Below, in pieces: positions 41,750 to 50,672 of a DNA stretch of 64,000 nt. This DNA comes from G963675935 sp963823895 (GTDB taxonomy: Bacteria; Planctomycetota; Planctomycetia; Pirellulales; Thermoguttaceae). Numbering within the stretch: the stretch's first letter is position 1; each line of letters begins with the position of its first letter. The DNA is taken from the NCBI GenBank assembly GCA_963823895.1, contig CAWGNG010000020.1:310001-374000 (forward strand), read 5' to 3'. Both the position numbers and the translations under genes were made by a program. A model generated the notes under the pieces. The model was not told the DNA's origin. It was given only the letters and a program-made list of their open reading frames with translations, and ran no database searches.

Positions 41750-42400
41750 TTATCGCCGCAACTCCAACGTCGCCCACAGGCTGGGGTCTTCTTGGTAGGG
41801 CATCGGGCCGCCGACGCCAAACGTCTGCTGGCCCAACTCGCGGTCGATCACGGCGTAGGTAAAACCTAGGCGGGAATGTTCGGCGGGATCGAAGCCGGTC
41901 AGGGCTTCGGCGGGAATCAACGCCTCTAATATATAGTCGTTCCCCTGCCGTTGGCAAGAGGTCTGCAAGCGTTCCGGCGGAATCGGCTCGTGCTCTTCCC
42001 GCGCACGGTTGATCGGCAGCGTGCCGGCCAACGGCCGATCGAGCCGCGCGCCCCCGCCGCAGGGCAGGAAGACGAAGCGGTGGCAAAAGCGGCCCGCGCG
42101 GTGAACGTTATGGACGTCGCGGGTGTCGATCCAGATTTGCAGGCAGTCGCTATCGTCGGCCCGGCCCTCGCGGCACCAGGGCGGCTGCTTCTTTCCGCGG
42201 ACGTGAACCGCGAACGCCAACCCCGCTTCGCTCCACGCCGCCCGCACGTCGGCCCACGCCGCCCGCCCCTCCAATTCCGCCAGTTGCGGCAGCCGGTAGC
42301 TCTCGTCCAGCCCCGCCCCCTCCGCCGTCCACAGCGGATCGCGGTATCGGCACGCCGCCGAAAAGCGGAAGAGAAATCGGGTTGGAAGCAGTGCGGACAT
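41750..42400 (-). CDS. CBM9/DOMON-like carbohydrate-binding protein
   Basis: 216 residues from ATG 42400 (MSALLPTRFLFRFSAACRYR). The pattern EAGLAFAVHVRGKKQPPWCR, then SDCLQIWIDTRDVHNVHRAG RFCHRFVF and a closing GFTYAVIDRELGQQTFGV GG, matches the type 9 carbohydrate-binding / DOMON-like fold used in Planctomycetes to read out sugars or bind heme. No signal peptide is evident, so it may be cytoplasmic or start elsewhere. The upstream 140 bp are repeat blocks. Confidence 0.6.
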   Translation of the reverse strand: MSALLPTRFLFRFSAACRYRDPLWTAEGAGLDESYRLPQLAELEGRAAWADVRAAWSEAGLAFAVHVRGKKQPPWCREGRADDSDCLQIWIDTRDVHNVHRAGRFCHRFVFLPCGGGARLDRPLAGTLPINRAREEHEPIPPERLQTSCQRQGNDYILEALIPAEALTGFDPAEHSRLGFTYAVIDRELGQQTFGVGGPMPYQEDPSLWATLELRR

Positions 42401-42401
42401 A

Positions 42402-42541
42402 TTGGAATGATGAGTGTGTGAATGATGAATGAAAGCCGCTTGCGGCTTCGCAGCCTCTTCTCCATCCCCGCTTCGTGTAGCAAGCACTTGCACCACTTGC
42501 GAAGCCGCAAGCGGCTTTCCCTCTCCCCTCTCCCCTCTTCC
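42402..42541. repeat. AATGATGAATGA, GCCGCTTGCGGCTTCGC and pyrimidine repeats
   Basis: GAATGATGAGTGTGTGAATG on the left; GCCGCTTGCGGCTTCGCAG and its inverse GCGAAGCCGCAAGCGGC in the middle; CTCTCCCCTCTCCCCTCTTC on the right, ending at the uvrA stop. No gene. Confidence 0.85.
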
Positions 42542-45500
42542 CTACTGACTGCTGCCGGCCAGATGCTTCTGCAAGAACTCCCGCAAGTTGCCGCGGGCTA
42601 AATCGGCCGCGCTGCGGAATTTCAGCAGAATCACGTCAACATTCGGCCGGCGGCCGTCCATTTCGGGATTGTAGCCTAGCTCGGTGATCTGCCCCATCGT
42701 GAAGCGGCCCTTCGGCGACATCAGGTGCAAATAGACCGCGTCGAGTTTCTTTGTCTGCACCGCCGCCCACGGCTCCTGCCGGCCGGGCAGATAAATCGGC
42801 ACGACCTGCTTGTTATTCCAAATGAACTCGGCCTGCGGCGCGACCCCGCCGAGCAGATCGAGCAGCTTCTCCAACAAGTTCGGTTCCCAGCGGACTTGCT
42901 TGCCCACCGGAAACCCCCGCCGCGCGAGATGCCACGTGCGGCCGAGTTGCCGCCACGGGTGCAGGATGTCCGATTTCGCTTGCACCTTCTCGGCGAACGT
43001 GCCGAAACCCGCCACCGCCCGATCGATGAAGTCCCAGAACTCCTTGCGGTCGATCTCGTTGTAGCCGTGTACGCGCAGCTCGATCTCCTGCCACGGCCCG
43101 CGAAGATTGCGGCACCGCACCCGCGGCTCCGTGCCGTACAGCGGCAGGTCGGGCATGTCGTTCAGCGGCTTCAAGTCGAGCTTCTCGATCAGCTCTTCCC
43201 GCCGGAACGTGTTTCGCGTGGTGCGGAACTTCATCTTCAACAGCCATTCCTCGGCCGTGATCGCGTGGAAAAACCAGCCGTCCGATTTCTTCGCCGCACG
43301 AATCTCGACCACCGTCCGCTCGCTCCAATCGGTCTCGCCGAAAAGCTCGGATTTCCCTTCGATGCGATCGACCACCTCGGCCAGGATGCGGCCGTCCCAG
43401 CGGCAAGGGTTGCCGGTTCGTCCCACGCGGTCGATCGTGTGCCAACGCCGGCCGTCCATCTGCCAGGGCATTTTGGCGTCGCGTCCCACGTCGCTGATGT
43501 CGTGGTCGTCCTCGCGCGCGGCCGCTTCGCTGGCGAAGTCGTACGGTTTTCGTTCCACGAACGGTCCCGCCGCCAGCACGGGCGCCAGCGCGTTGGCGGT
43601 GTGCGACACCAAACCGCTGGCAGTTTCGCAACGTCGTTTCCCCCGGCGTTTAGCCCCGGCGTCCACGCCGGGAGAGCGCGTGAGAACGTTCATGCAGTTC
43701 CCCCCGGCGTGGACGCCGGGGCTAAACGAATGCCGTACAACATCCTCCGGCGTCCCCGCCGCCACGACGTATCCCCCTTCGTCGCCGGCCTCGGGACCGA
43801 GATCGATCACCCAGTCGGCCGTTTTCACGACATCTAGATTATGCTCAATCACCACGACCGTGTTCCCCAAATCGACCAGCCGGTTGAGCACCTCCAGCAA
43901 TTTGGCCAAATCGTCGAAGTGCAGGCCGGTGGTCGGCTCGTCGAGCAGGTAGAGGGTCTGCCCGGTGTCGGGCCGCGAAAGCTCGGCCGCCAGTTTCACC
44001 CGCTGCGCCTCGCCGCCGGAGAGCGTGGGGGCTGATTGGCCGAGCGTGACGTAATCGAGCCCCACGTCGCAGAGCGTCTGCAACGGCCGGCGAATCTTCG
44101 GCACGTGCTTGAACAGCTTGACCGCGTCGCCGCAGGACATGTCGAGCACGTCGGCGATCGAGCGGTCGCGGTAGCGCACCGCCAGCGTTTCCGGATTGTA
44201 GCGCTGCCCGCGGCAGGTGTCGCACTCGACCCACACGTCGGGCAGGAAGTGCATCTCGATGCGGAGTTGCCCGTTCCCCTCGCATTTCTCGCACCGCCCG
44301 CCGGGCACGTTGAAGCTGAACCGCCGCGCGGTGTAGCCCCGCAGCTTCGCCTCGGGCAGTTGGGCGTAAAGCGAGCGGATCAGATCGAAAACGCCGGTAA
44401 ATGTGGCCGGATTCGAGGTCGGCGTCTGCCCGATCGCCTGCTGATCGACGCGAATCACCTTGTTGATCAGTTCGACGCCGCGGATCGTATCGTGCGCCCC
44501 GGGAAACGTCTTCGCGCGGTGCAGCGTTCGCGCCAGCGACGCAAACAGCACGTCCTCCACCAGCGAGCTCTTCCCGCTGCCGCTCGGCCCAGTGACCACG
44601 GTGAACGCCCCGAGCGGAATCTGCACGCTAACGTTCTTCAGATTGTTGTGCCTCGCCCCGACGATCTCCAGACAGCCGTTCGGGAAAGGGGAGAGAGGAG
44701 AGAGGAGAGGGGAGAGGGAGGACTTCTTCGCAACCGACCGCAGCACCGAAGCCGAATTGCCACCCTTCTTCGTCATTCTTTTCTGCGTCTTCCCTCTCCC
44801 CTCTCCCCTCTCCTCTCTCCCCTCCGTCCGCCGATTCGTCGGCACCGCAATCGCCTTCTTCCCCGACAAATACGGCCCGGTGACCGAGCCGCGGCGCCGG
44901 GCGACCTGCTCGGGCGTCCCCTGGGCGACGATCTGCCCGCCGCTCTGGCCCGCTCCCGGGCCGAAGTCGAGCAGTTGGTCGGCGCTGCCGATCACTTCGC
45001 GGTCATGCTCGACCACCAGCAGCGTATTGCCCAGGTCGCGGAGTTTTTGCAGGGCGGCCAGCAGGCGGCGATTGTCGCGGGGATGGAGTCCGATCGTCGG
45101 CTCGTCGAGCACGTAGAGCACGCCGCACAGGCCGCTGCCCAACTGGGCCGCCAGGCGAATCCGCTGCATTTCGCCGCCGGAAAGCGAAGGGGCCGGCCGG
45201 GCGAGCGCCAGATATTCGAGGCCGACATCGACCAGGAATTGCAGCCGGTTGTTGATTTCGCGGCCGACCTCGCCCGCCACCTTTCGCTCGGCGTCGCTGA
45301 ACTTCCAACTCTGGAACTCCGCCAGCAATTTCCCCAGCGACAGGCGGCAGAGGTCGTCGATCGTGCGGCCGCGAAGCTGCACTGCCGCCGCGTCGTCGCG
45401 CAGCCGGCTGCCGCCGCAGACCGAGCACTCGACCTCGTCCACCAGATGTTCCAGCCTCGCACGGAACGCCGGCGAAACCCGGCTCGCCTCCTCCAACGCC

Positions 45501-48500
45501 GGATAGAGCCCCTTGTACTGAAAGTGGAATTCTCCTAAGCCGCGTTTAGCCCCGGCGTCCACGCCGGGGAGATCAGCGGGGACTTTCTTTCTCGCTCTCC
45601 CGGCGTGGACGCCGGGGCTAAACGCGGGATCATTGCCGTTCGTGCCGCCGGGGCTAAACGACACGTCGCAATCGAACCACTGCTCGCCCGTCCCCTGGAA
45701 GATCAAGCGGCGGTAGCGGCCGTTCAGCTCGTCGAACGGCACGTCGCTCGGCACGCCGGTGATGCGCGAGAACGCTTCGAGCATCCGCTCGAACAGCGGG
45801 CTGCCGGCGCCCGGCCAAAGCCCCACCGCCCCTTGCGCGAGCGTCAGCTTCGGATCGCGGAGCAACGTGGCCGGATTCGTGCCCGTCTGCGTCCCCAGCC
45901 CTTCGCAGGCCATGCACCATCCCAACGCGCTGTTGAACGAGAAGTTGTGCGGCGAAAGCGGCTCGAAACTCCGCCCACAACGGTCGCAGACGAAGTGCTG
46001 GCTGTGCGTCTCAACCTGCCACCGCGTCTCCGGCACGTCGTCGCGCGGATGTGCCACCCGCAGCACGCCGTGGCCGAGTGCCAGCGCATTTTCCACCGTC
46101 CCGGCAATCCGCGATCGGGCGTCCGAACGAACCGTCACGCGGTCGATCACCACCTCGACGTCGTGCCGCCGCCGCCGGTCGATCTCCGGCGGCTGATCCA
46201 CGGAGTACGTCCGCCCATCGACGCGAATTCGCACGTACCCGGCCGCGCGAGTCTCTTCCCAGAGCGTCTCGTAACGCTCGCCGACGCGAATTTCCAGCGG
46301 GGCCATCAGGTAGAGCTTCGTGCCGCTCGGCAGGGCCATGATTTTGGCGATGATCTCGTCGGCCGATTGGCTGCCGATCGGCACGCCGCACGTCGGGCAC
46401 TGCGGCTGCCCGAGCCGCGACATCAGAATCCGTAGGTAATCGTAAATCTCGGTGACCGTGCCCACCGTGCTCCGCGGCGAATGCCCCAGGTGCTTCTGCT
46501 CGATGGCCACCGCGGGCGAGAGCCCCTCGATGTGCTCGACCTTCGGCTTCTGCATCTGCCCGACAAACTGCCGGGCGTAGGCGCTGAGGCTCTCGACGTA
46601 CCGCCGCTGCCCCTCGGCGTAGATCGTGTCCATCGCCAGCGAGCTTTTTCCCGATCCGCTCGGGCCGCAGCAAACCGTCAGCCGGTCGCGGGGAATATCG
46701 ACGTCGACGTGTTTCAGATTATGTTGTGCCGCCCCGCGGACGCGGATCGTCTGCGTCGATTCGACCGGCGGGAACTTTGCCGCAGGCGATTGTGTCGGGC
46801 CGGTGGTACCGGCGCCGTCGAGAACTCTCTGCAAAATCTGGCCCGTGTACGAAACAAAGCCGTTTGCGGTTTCGCAACGTAGTTTCACCCCGGCGTCCAC
46901 GCCACGTTTAGCCCCGGCGTCCACGCCGGGAGGAGCAGCGTCATCGTTTTCCCCCACTCTCCCGGCGTGGACGCCGGGGCTAAACGTGGAATCATCGCCC
47001 CTTGCGTCTTTCCCTCTCCCCTCTCCTCTCTCCACTTTCCCCTTGGCCACTTCCTCCGGCGTTCCAACTGCGACAACCCAGCCGCCGGCTTCGCCGCCTT
47101 CGGGGCCAAGATCGATGATCCAGTCCGACGTCTTGATGACCTCGGTGTTGTGCTCGACGACCAGCACCGTGTTGCCGGCATCGACGAAATCGTGCAGCAC
47201 CTTCAAGAGCAGTTGGATGTCGGCGAAGTGCAGCCCGGTCGTCGGCTCGTCGAGCAGATAGAGCGTTCGCCCGGTACTCTTCTTGACCAGTTCGCGGGCG
47301 AGTTTCACCCGCTGGGCCTCGCCGCCAGAGAGCGTCGGCGACGGCTGGCCGAGTTTCATGTAATCGAGCCCCACGTCGTGCAGCGTCTGCAACTTGTGCT
47401 GGATGCCGGGGATGTTCTCGAAGTGCCGCAACGCCTCCTGGATGTCCATTTCGAGCACTTGCGAGATCGACTTCCCCTTGTAACGCACCTGGAGCGTCTC
47501 GCGGTTGAAGCGATGCCCCTCGCACACCGGACAGGTGACCCAAACGTCGGCCAGAAAATCCATTTCCAGCTTCGTCGAGCCGTTCCCCTCGCACGCCTCG
47601 CAGCGCCCGCCGGCCACGTTGAAGCTGAATCGCCCCGGCTTGTATCCCCGCACCTTCGACTCGGGCAATTGCGTGTAAAGGCTGCGAATCTCGTCAAACA
47701 CCTTGATATACGTGGCCGGATTCGATCGCGGCGTGCGCCCGATCGGCGACTGGTCGATGGCGATCATCTTGTCGAGATGTTCCAGGCCGTCGATTCGCTC
47801 GTGGGCGCCGGGATTGCCCAGGCCGCCGTCCAGATCGCGCCGCAGGGCCTCGACCAGGATGTCGTTCACCAACGAACTTTTGCCCGAGCCGGAAACGCCG
47901 GTTACGCAGACGAACACGCCCAGCGGAATCTCGACGTCGATCCGCTTGAGATTGTTGTGCGTGGCGCCGCGGACGACGAGCCTGGCGTCGCCCACCGGCC
48001 GGCGGCGGGCGGGAATGTCGATCTTCCGCCGGCCGGAGAGGTATTGTCCCGTGATGCTCTTCGCCTCGGCCATCACCTTGGCCAGCGGTCCGGCCGCCAC
48101 GACGTGCCCGCCGCGCACGCCCGGCCCGGGGCCAAAATCGACGATATGGTCGGCCGCCCGCATCGTCTCCTCGTCGTGCTCGACAACGATCACCGTGTTG
48201 CCCTGGTCGCGCAGCCGGGCGAGCGATTCCAGCAGCCGGTCGTTGTCGCGCGGGTGCAGCCCGATCGAAGGCTCGTCGAGAATGTACAGAACGCCGACCA
48301 ACCCGCAGCCGATTTGCCCGGCCAGCCGGATGCGCTGCATTTCGCCGCCGGAGAGCGTCGGGGCGGTGCGGTCGAGGGTGAGATATTCGAGGCCGACGTT
48401 CTTGAGGAATTGCAGCCGGCCGCGAATTTCCTTGAGCACGTCGGCGGCGATCTTCTGGCCCGTCGCGTCGAGGTCCAACTCGCCGAAAAACTCCTCCGCC

Positions 48501-50017
48501 TGCGAGACGGCCATGCCGCAGACCTCCGGCAGCGAGCGCTCGGGGCGATCGGCGAACGCCGGCACGCGGCTGGCCAAGGTGACCGCCCGCGCCTGTGGGT
48601 TCAGCCGCGCCCCGCGGCACTGCTGGCAGTCCAGCACGCACATGTACTTTTCCAACTGCCGCCGCTGCAACCGGCTGTGGGTGGTTCGATACTGCGAGAG
48701 CAGTTTGGGGACGATTCCTTCGTAGCGGCCGCCCCACTTGTGCCCCGCCGTGCCGCTCCGCCAGGTGAAGGTGATGTGCTCGTCGCCGGTGCCCCAGAGC
48801 AGGGCGTGTTGCAGTGCCGGGTCGAGCTCCTCCCAAGCCGTTTCCAGCAGCGTGCCCGCTGGCAGTTGGTTCTTTCGCTCCAACGTCTCGGCCACGCCGC
48901 GATAGATGTGCCGCCGCCAACGGCCCATGTCGCGCCACGCGCCGACCAACTCGATGCAGCCCTGCTGGAACGACCGGCTCGGGTCGGAAATCAGCCGCTC
49001 GGGGTCGAAGGTGTAGATTTGCCCCAGCCCGTCGCACTCGGGGCACATCCCCTGCGGACTGTTGAAGCTGAACAGTTGCGGGCTCGGCGGCTCAAAACTC
49101 AGCCCGCAGTGCGTGCAGGCGTAGTGAGCGGAGAGCGTAAGGGGAGAGAGGAGAGGGGAGAGGGGAGAGGGAGAAACGGAAAGCCCCAGAGACTCGGAGA
49201 AGCCAGCAGGTGCAACATCTTCTTGTCTCCCCGTCTCCCCGTCTCCTTGTCTTCCCCTCTCCGTTTCTCCCCCTCTCCCCTCTCCTCTCTCCTCTCTCCC
49301 CTCTTTCGCCACCACCAGATTCCCATCCCCCAGCCGCAGCGCCAACTCAACCGCCTCGGCCAATCGCGGCCGCACCTTGGGGCCGGCCACCAGTCGATCG
49401 ACCACGACTTCGATGTTGTGCCGCATCTGCCGGTCGAGCCGCAGGTCGTCGCTCAGATGAACCACGCGGCCATCGACCCGCGCCCGGGCAAAGCCCTGTT
49501 TCAGCAGATCGGCGAACAGATCGCGGTGCTCCCCCTTCTGCCCGCGGACCAACGGGGCCAGCAGCAGAAACCGCGTGCCGCCGGGCAGGGCGAGAATCCG
49601 CTCGAGAATCTGCTCGCGCGTCTGCGCCGTGATCGGCCGGCCGCACTGCCAGCAGTGCCCCCGGCCGACCCGGGCGAACAGCACCCGCAGATAATCGTAA
49701 ATCTCGGTGATCGTGCCGACGGTGGACCGCGGATTCTGCCCGCCGCTCTTCTGCGAGATCGAAATCGCCGGATTCAAGCCCGAGATCAGATCGACGTCCG
49801 GCTTGGGCATCTGCCCGAGGAATTGCCGGGCGAAGCTCGACAGGCTCTGCACGTAGCGCCGCTGCCCCTCGGCATACAAGGTGTCGAAGGCCAACGAGCT
49901 TTTGCCCGAGCCGCTCACCCCTGTAAAGCAGATCAGCCGGTTTCGCGGCAGCGATAAATTCACGTCGCAGAGATTATGCTCTCGCGCGCCGCGAATGAGG
50001 ATGTCGGAAGCAGGCAT
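42542..50017 (-). CDS. uvrA: Tandem (double) UvrA excinuclease ATPase with C-terminal extra domain
   Basis: 2,491 residues, more than twice a normal UvrA (~940). It has four ABC ATP-binding sites: Walker A GVSGSGKSSLAFD (about residue 33), GVSGSGKSSLVND (about 715), GPSGSGKSSLAMD (about 1125) and GPSGSGKSSLVED (about 1810), each with an LSGGE signature downstream. The first copy spans about residues 1-1000 and the second about 1090-2150. Zinc-finger CxxC pairs (CTHCGLSF, CPEC, CDRCGRSF, CEKCEGNGQ) are present in both. The last ~340 residues form an unrecognised domain. UvrA recognises damaged DNA with UvrB. Five repeat insertions lie in frame in inter-domain linkers (43647-43728, 44688-44822, 45542-45626, 46885-46988, 49139-49305). 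Confidence 0.9.
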   Translation of the reverse strand: MPASDILIRGAREHNLCDVNLSLPRNRLICFTGVSGSGKSSLAFDTLYAEGQRRYVQSLSSFARQFLGQMPKPDVDLISGLNPAISISQKSGGQNPRSTVGTITEIYDYLRVLFARVGRGHCWQCGRPITAQTREQILERILALPGGTRFLLLAPLVRGQKGEHRDLFADLLKQGFARARVDGRVVHLSDDLRLDRQMRHNIEVVVDRLVAGPKVRPRLAEAVELALRLGDGNLVVAKEGREERGEGRGGETERGRQGDGETGRQEDVAPAGFSESLGLSVSPSPLSPLLSPLTLSAHYACTHCGLSFEPPSPQLFSFNSPQGMCPECDGLGQIYTFDPERLISDPSRSFQQGCIELVGAWRDMGRWRRHIYRGVAETLERKNQLPAGTLLETAWEELDPALQHALLWGTGDEHITFTWRSGTAGHKWGGRYEGIVPKLLSQYRTTHSRLQRRQLEKYMCVLDCQQCRGARLNPQARAVTLASRVPAFADRPERSLPEVCGMAVSQAEEFFGELDLDATGQKIAADVLKEIRGRLQFLKNVGLEYLTLDRTAPTLSGGEMQRIRLAGQIGCGLVGVLYILDEPSIGLHPRDNDRLLESLARLRDQGNTVIVVEHDEETMRAADHIVDFGPGPGVRGGHVVAAGPLAKVMAEAKSITGQYLSGRRKIDIPARRRPVGDARLVVRGATHNNLKRIDVEIPLGVFVCVTGVSGSGKSSLVNDILVEALRRDLDGGLGNPGAHERIDGLEHLDKMIAIDQSPIGRTPRSNPATYIKVFDEIRSLYTQLPESKVRGYKPGRFSFNVAGGRCEACEGNGSTKLEMDFLADVWVTCPVCEGHRFNRETLQVRYKGKSISQVLEMDIQEALRHFENIPGIQHKLQTLHDVGLDYMKLGQPSPTLSGGEAQRVKLARELVKKSTGRTLYLLDEPTTGLHFADIQLLLKVLHDFVDAGNTVLVVEHNTEVIKTSDWIIDLGPEGGEAGGWVVAVGTPEEVAKGKVERGEGRGKDARGDDSTFSPGVHAGRVGENDDAAPPGVDAGAKRGVDAGVKLRCETANGFVSYTGQILQRVLDGAGTTGPTQSPAAKFPPVESTQTIRVRGAAQHNLKHVDVDIPRDRLTVCCGPSGSGKSSLAMDTIYAEGQRRYVESLSAYARQFVGQMQKPKVEHIEGLSPAVAIEQKHLGHSPRSTVGTVTEIYDYLRILMSRLGQPQCPTCGVPIGSQSADEIIAKIMALPSGTKLYLMAPLEIRVGERYETLWEETRAAGYVRIRVDGRTYSVDQPPEIDRRRRHDVEVVIDRVTVRSDARSRIAGTVENALALGHGVLRVAHPRDDVPETRWQVETHSQHFVCDRCGRSFEPLSPHNFSFNSALGWCMACEGLGTQTGTNPATLLRDPKLTLAQGAVGLWPGAGSPLFERMLEAFSRITGVPSDVPFDELNGRYRRLIFQGTGEQWFDCDVSFSPGGTNGNDPAFSPGVHAGRARKKVPADLPGVDAGAKRGLGEFHFQYKGLYPALEEASRVSPAFRARLEHLVDEVECSVCGGSRLRDDAAAVQLRGRTIDDLCRLSLGKLLAEFQSWKFSDAERKVAGEVGREINNRLQFLVDVGLEYLALARPAPSLSGGEMQRIRLAAQLGSGLCGVLYVLDEPTIGLHPRDNRRLLAALQKLRDLGNTLLVVEHDREVIGSADQLLDFGPGAGQSGGQIVAQGTPEQVARRRGSVTGPYLSGKKAIAVPTNRRTEGREERGEGRGKTQKRMTKKGGNSASVLRSVAKKSSLSPLLSPLSPFPNGCLEIVGARHNNLKNVSVQIPLGAFTVVTGPSGSGKSSLVEDVLFASLARTLHRAKTFPGAHDTIRGVELINKVIRVDQQAIGQTPTSNPATFTGVFDLIRSLYAQLPEAKLRGYTARRFSFNVPGGRCEKCEGNGQLRIEMHFLPDVWVECDTCRGQRYNPETLAVRYRDRSIADVLDMSCGDAVKLFKHVPKIRRPLQTLCDVGLDYVTLGQSAPTLSGGEAQRVKLAAELSRPDTGQTLYLLDEPTTGLHFDDLAKLLEVLNRLVDLGNTVVVIEHNLDVVKTADWVIDLGPEAGDEGGYVVAAGTPEDVVRHSFSPGVHAGGNCMNVLTRSPGVDAGAKRRGKRRCETASGLVSHTANALAPVLAAGPFVERKPYDFASEAAAREDDHDISDVGRDAKMPWQMDGRRWHTIDRVGRTGNPCRWDGRILAEVVDRIEGKSELFGETDWSERTVVEIRAAKKSDGWFFHAITAEEWLLKMKFRTTRNTFRREELIEKLDLKPLNDMPDLPLYGTEPRVRCRNLRGPWQEIELRVHGYNEIDRKEFWDFIDRAVAGFGTFAEKVQAKSDILHPWRQLGRTWHLARRGFPVGKQVRWEPNLLEKLLDLLGGVAPQAEFIWNNKQVVPIYLPGRQEPWAAVQTKKLDAVYLHLMSPKGRFTMGQITELGYNPEMDGRRPNVDVILLKFRSAADLARGNLREFLQKHLAGSSQ
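43647..43728. repeat. Palindromic repeat family E (TTTAGCCCCGGCGTCCACGCC) in uvrA
   Basis: Arms CGTTTAGCCCCGGCGTCCAC and GTGGACGCCGGGGCTAAACG enclose about 40 bp. In frame, read as SPGVHAGGN...PGVDAGAKRR. Other copies at 45542-45626 and 46885-46988, all in uvrA. Confidence 0.9.
44688..44822. repeat. Purine/pyrimidine-armed palindromic element in uvrA
   Basis: GGGAGAGAGGAGAGAGGAGA on one side and TCTCCCCTCTCCTCTCTCCC on the other enclose about 60 bp (CTTCTTCGCAACCGACCGCA and onward). Read in frame as a basic/acidic low-complexity linker. Confidence 0.8.
45542..45626. repeat. Palindromic repeat family E in uvrA, copy 2
   Basis: CGTTTAGCCCCGGCGTCCAC, then ACGCCGGGGAGATCAGCGGG in the loop and CGTGGACGCCGGGGCTAAAC on the right. 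In frame. Confidence 0.9.
46885..46988. repeat. Palindromic repeat family E in uvrA, copy 3 (with partial duplicate arm)
   Basis: Left arm with an extra partial copy (CACCCCGGCGTCCACGCCAC then GTTTAGCCCCGGCGTCCACG) and right arm GTGGACGCCGGGGCTAAAC. In frame, read as SPGVHAGRVGEN...PPGVDAGAKR. A nearby GTTTGCGGTTTCGCAACGT unit is shared with the region around 43620. Confidence 0.85.
49139..49305. repeat. Purine/pyrimidine-armed palindromic element in uvrA, copy 2
   Basis: GGGAGAGAGGAGAGGGGAG on one side and CTCTCCTCTCTCCTCTCTCC on the other. GTCTCCCCGTCTCCCCGTCT lies in the loop, the same unit as 3202-3262. In frame in the first UvrA copy. Confidence 0.8.
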
Positions 50018-50219
50018 GAGGATACGTGATCGCTGAAACGCCCCCCGCCGGGTTGGCGGGCGGCGGCTGGAAGGTCTTTTCGGACGAATCCTTCATTATA
50101 GCAGAACTCGGCGCAACCGCGTGCCCCCGACACTGTGTTAGCGAGCAATAGCCGATTCGAGGCCCCAAACCGTTTCGGCCGCTAAATGCCGCGACATTAA
50201 ACGCCGCGAATTTGCTTAT

Positions 50220-50443
50220 CGCTACAGCGCTAAGTGAACCACGGAGACACGGAGTATAAAGACAAAAACATCAATGGGTTACGTCAATGTCTTTCAGTCG
50301 TTCTTATGCGGCGAATGGGCGTTGCGGACGATCTACCGTTGCAGTTGCACGGCAATGCGTGTTCTGCCATGTTTCTGCCTGTTCTCCGTGTTCTCCGTGG
50401 TGAGCTCCTTATCGGCACCGCAAGTCAGCGCGGTCGTGTTATC
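50220..50443. repeat. MITE-like element, copy 4
   Basis: GCTACAGCGCTAAGTGAACC ACGGAGACACGGAG on the left, CTCCGTGTTCTCCGTGGTGA on the right, then GGCACCGCAAGTCAGCGC. The interior GGCGAATGGGCGTTGCGGAC aligns with copies 1 and 2. It lies between uvrA and the BBP7-like gene. Confidence 0.85.
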
Positions 50444-50672
50444 TGACTGCCAATAAACGCGGCTTCTGATGCGCCCCGTTTCGCGGTGCGGCACCTCACT
50501 GATGGCAAAAGAAATCTCCACACCTCTCCATCTTATCTATTTTCATGCAGTTGGCTCCGTTAAACCTAATGCTGTCGGCAAATCTTGCCGATGCGTTAAA
50601 AGACGAACAATCGTTTTGTTCCACAAACTCATGCTGACCGTTCAGGTCAAATGGTATTCAAGGGGGGAAGCC

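Noticed and set aside
46967..49957. 996-codon open frame antisense to uvrA
   Set aside because: It is the complement of strongly conserved UvrA motifs; no family-like sequence appears in it.
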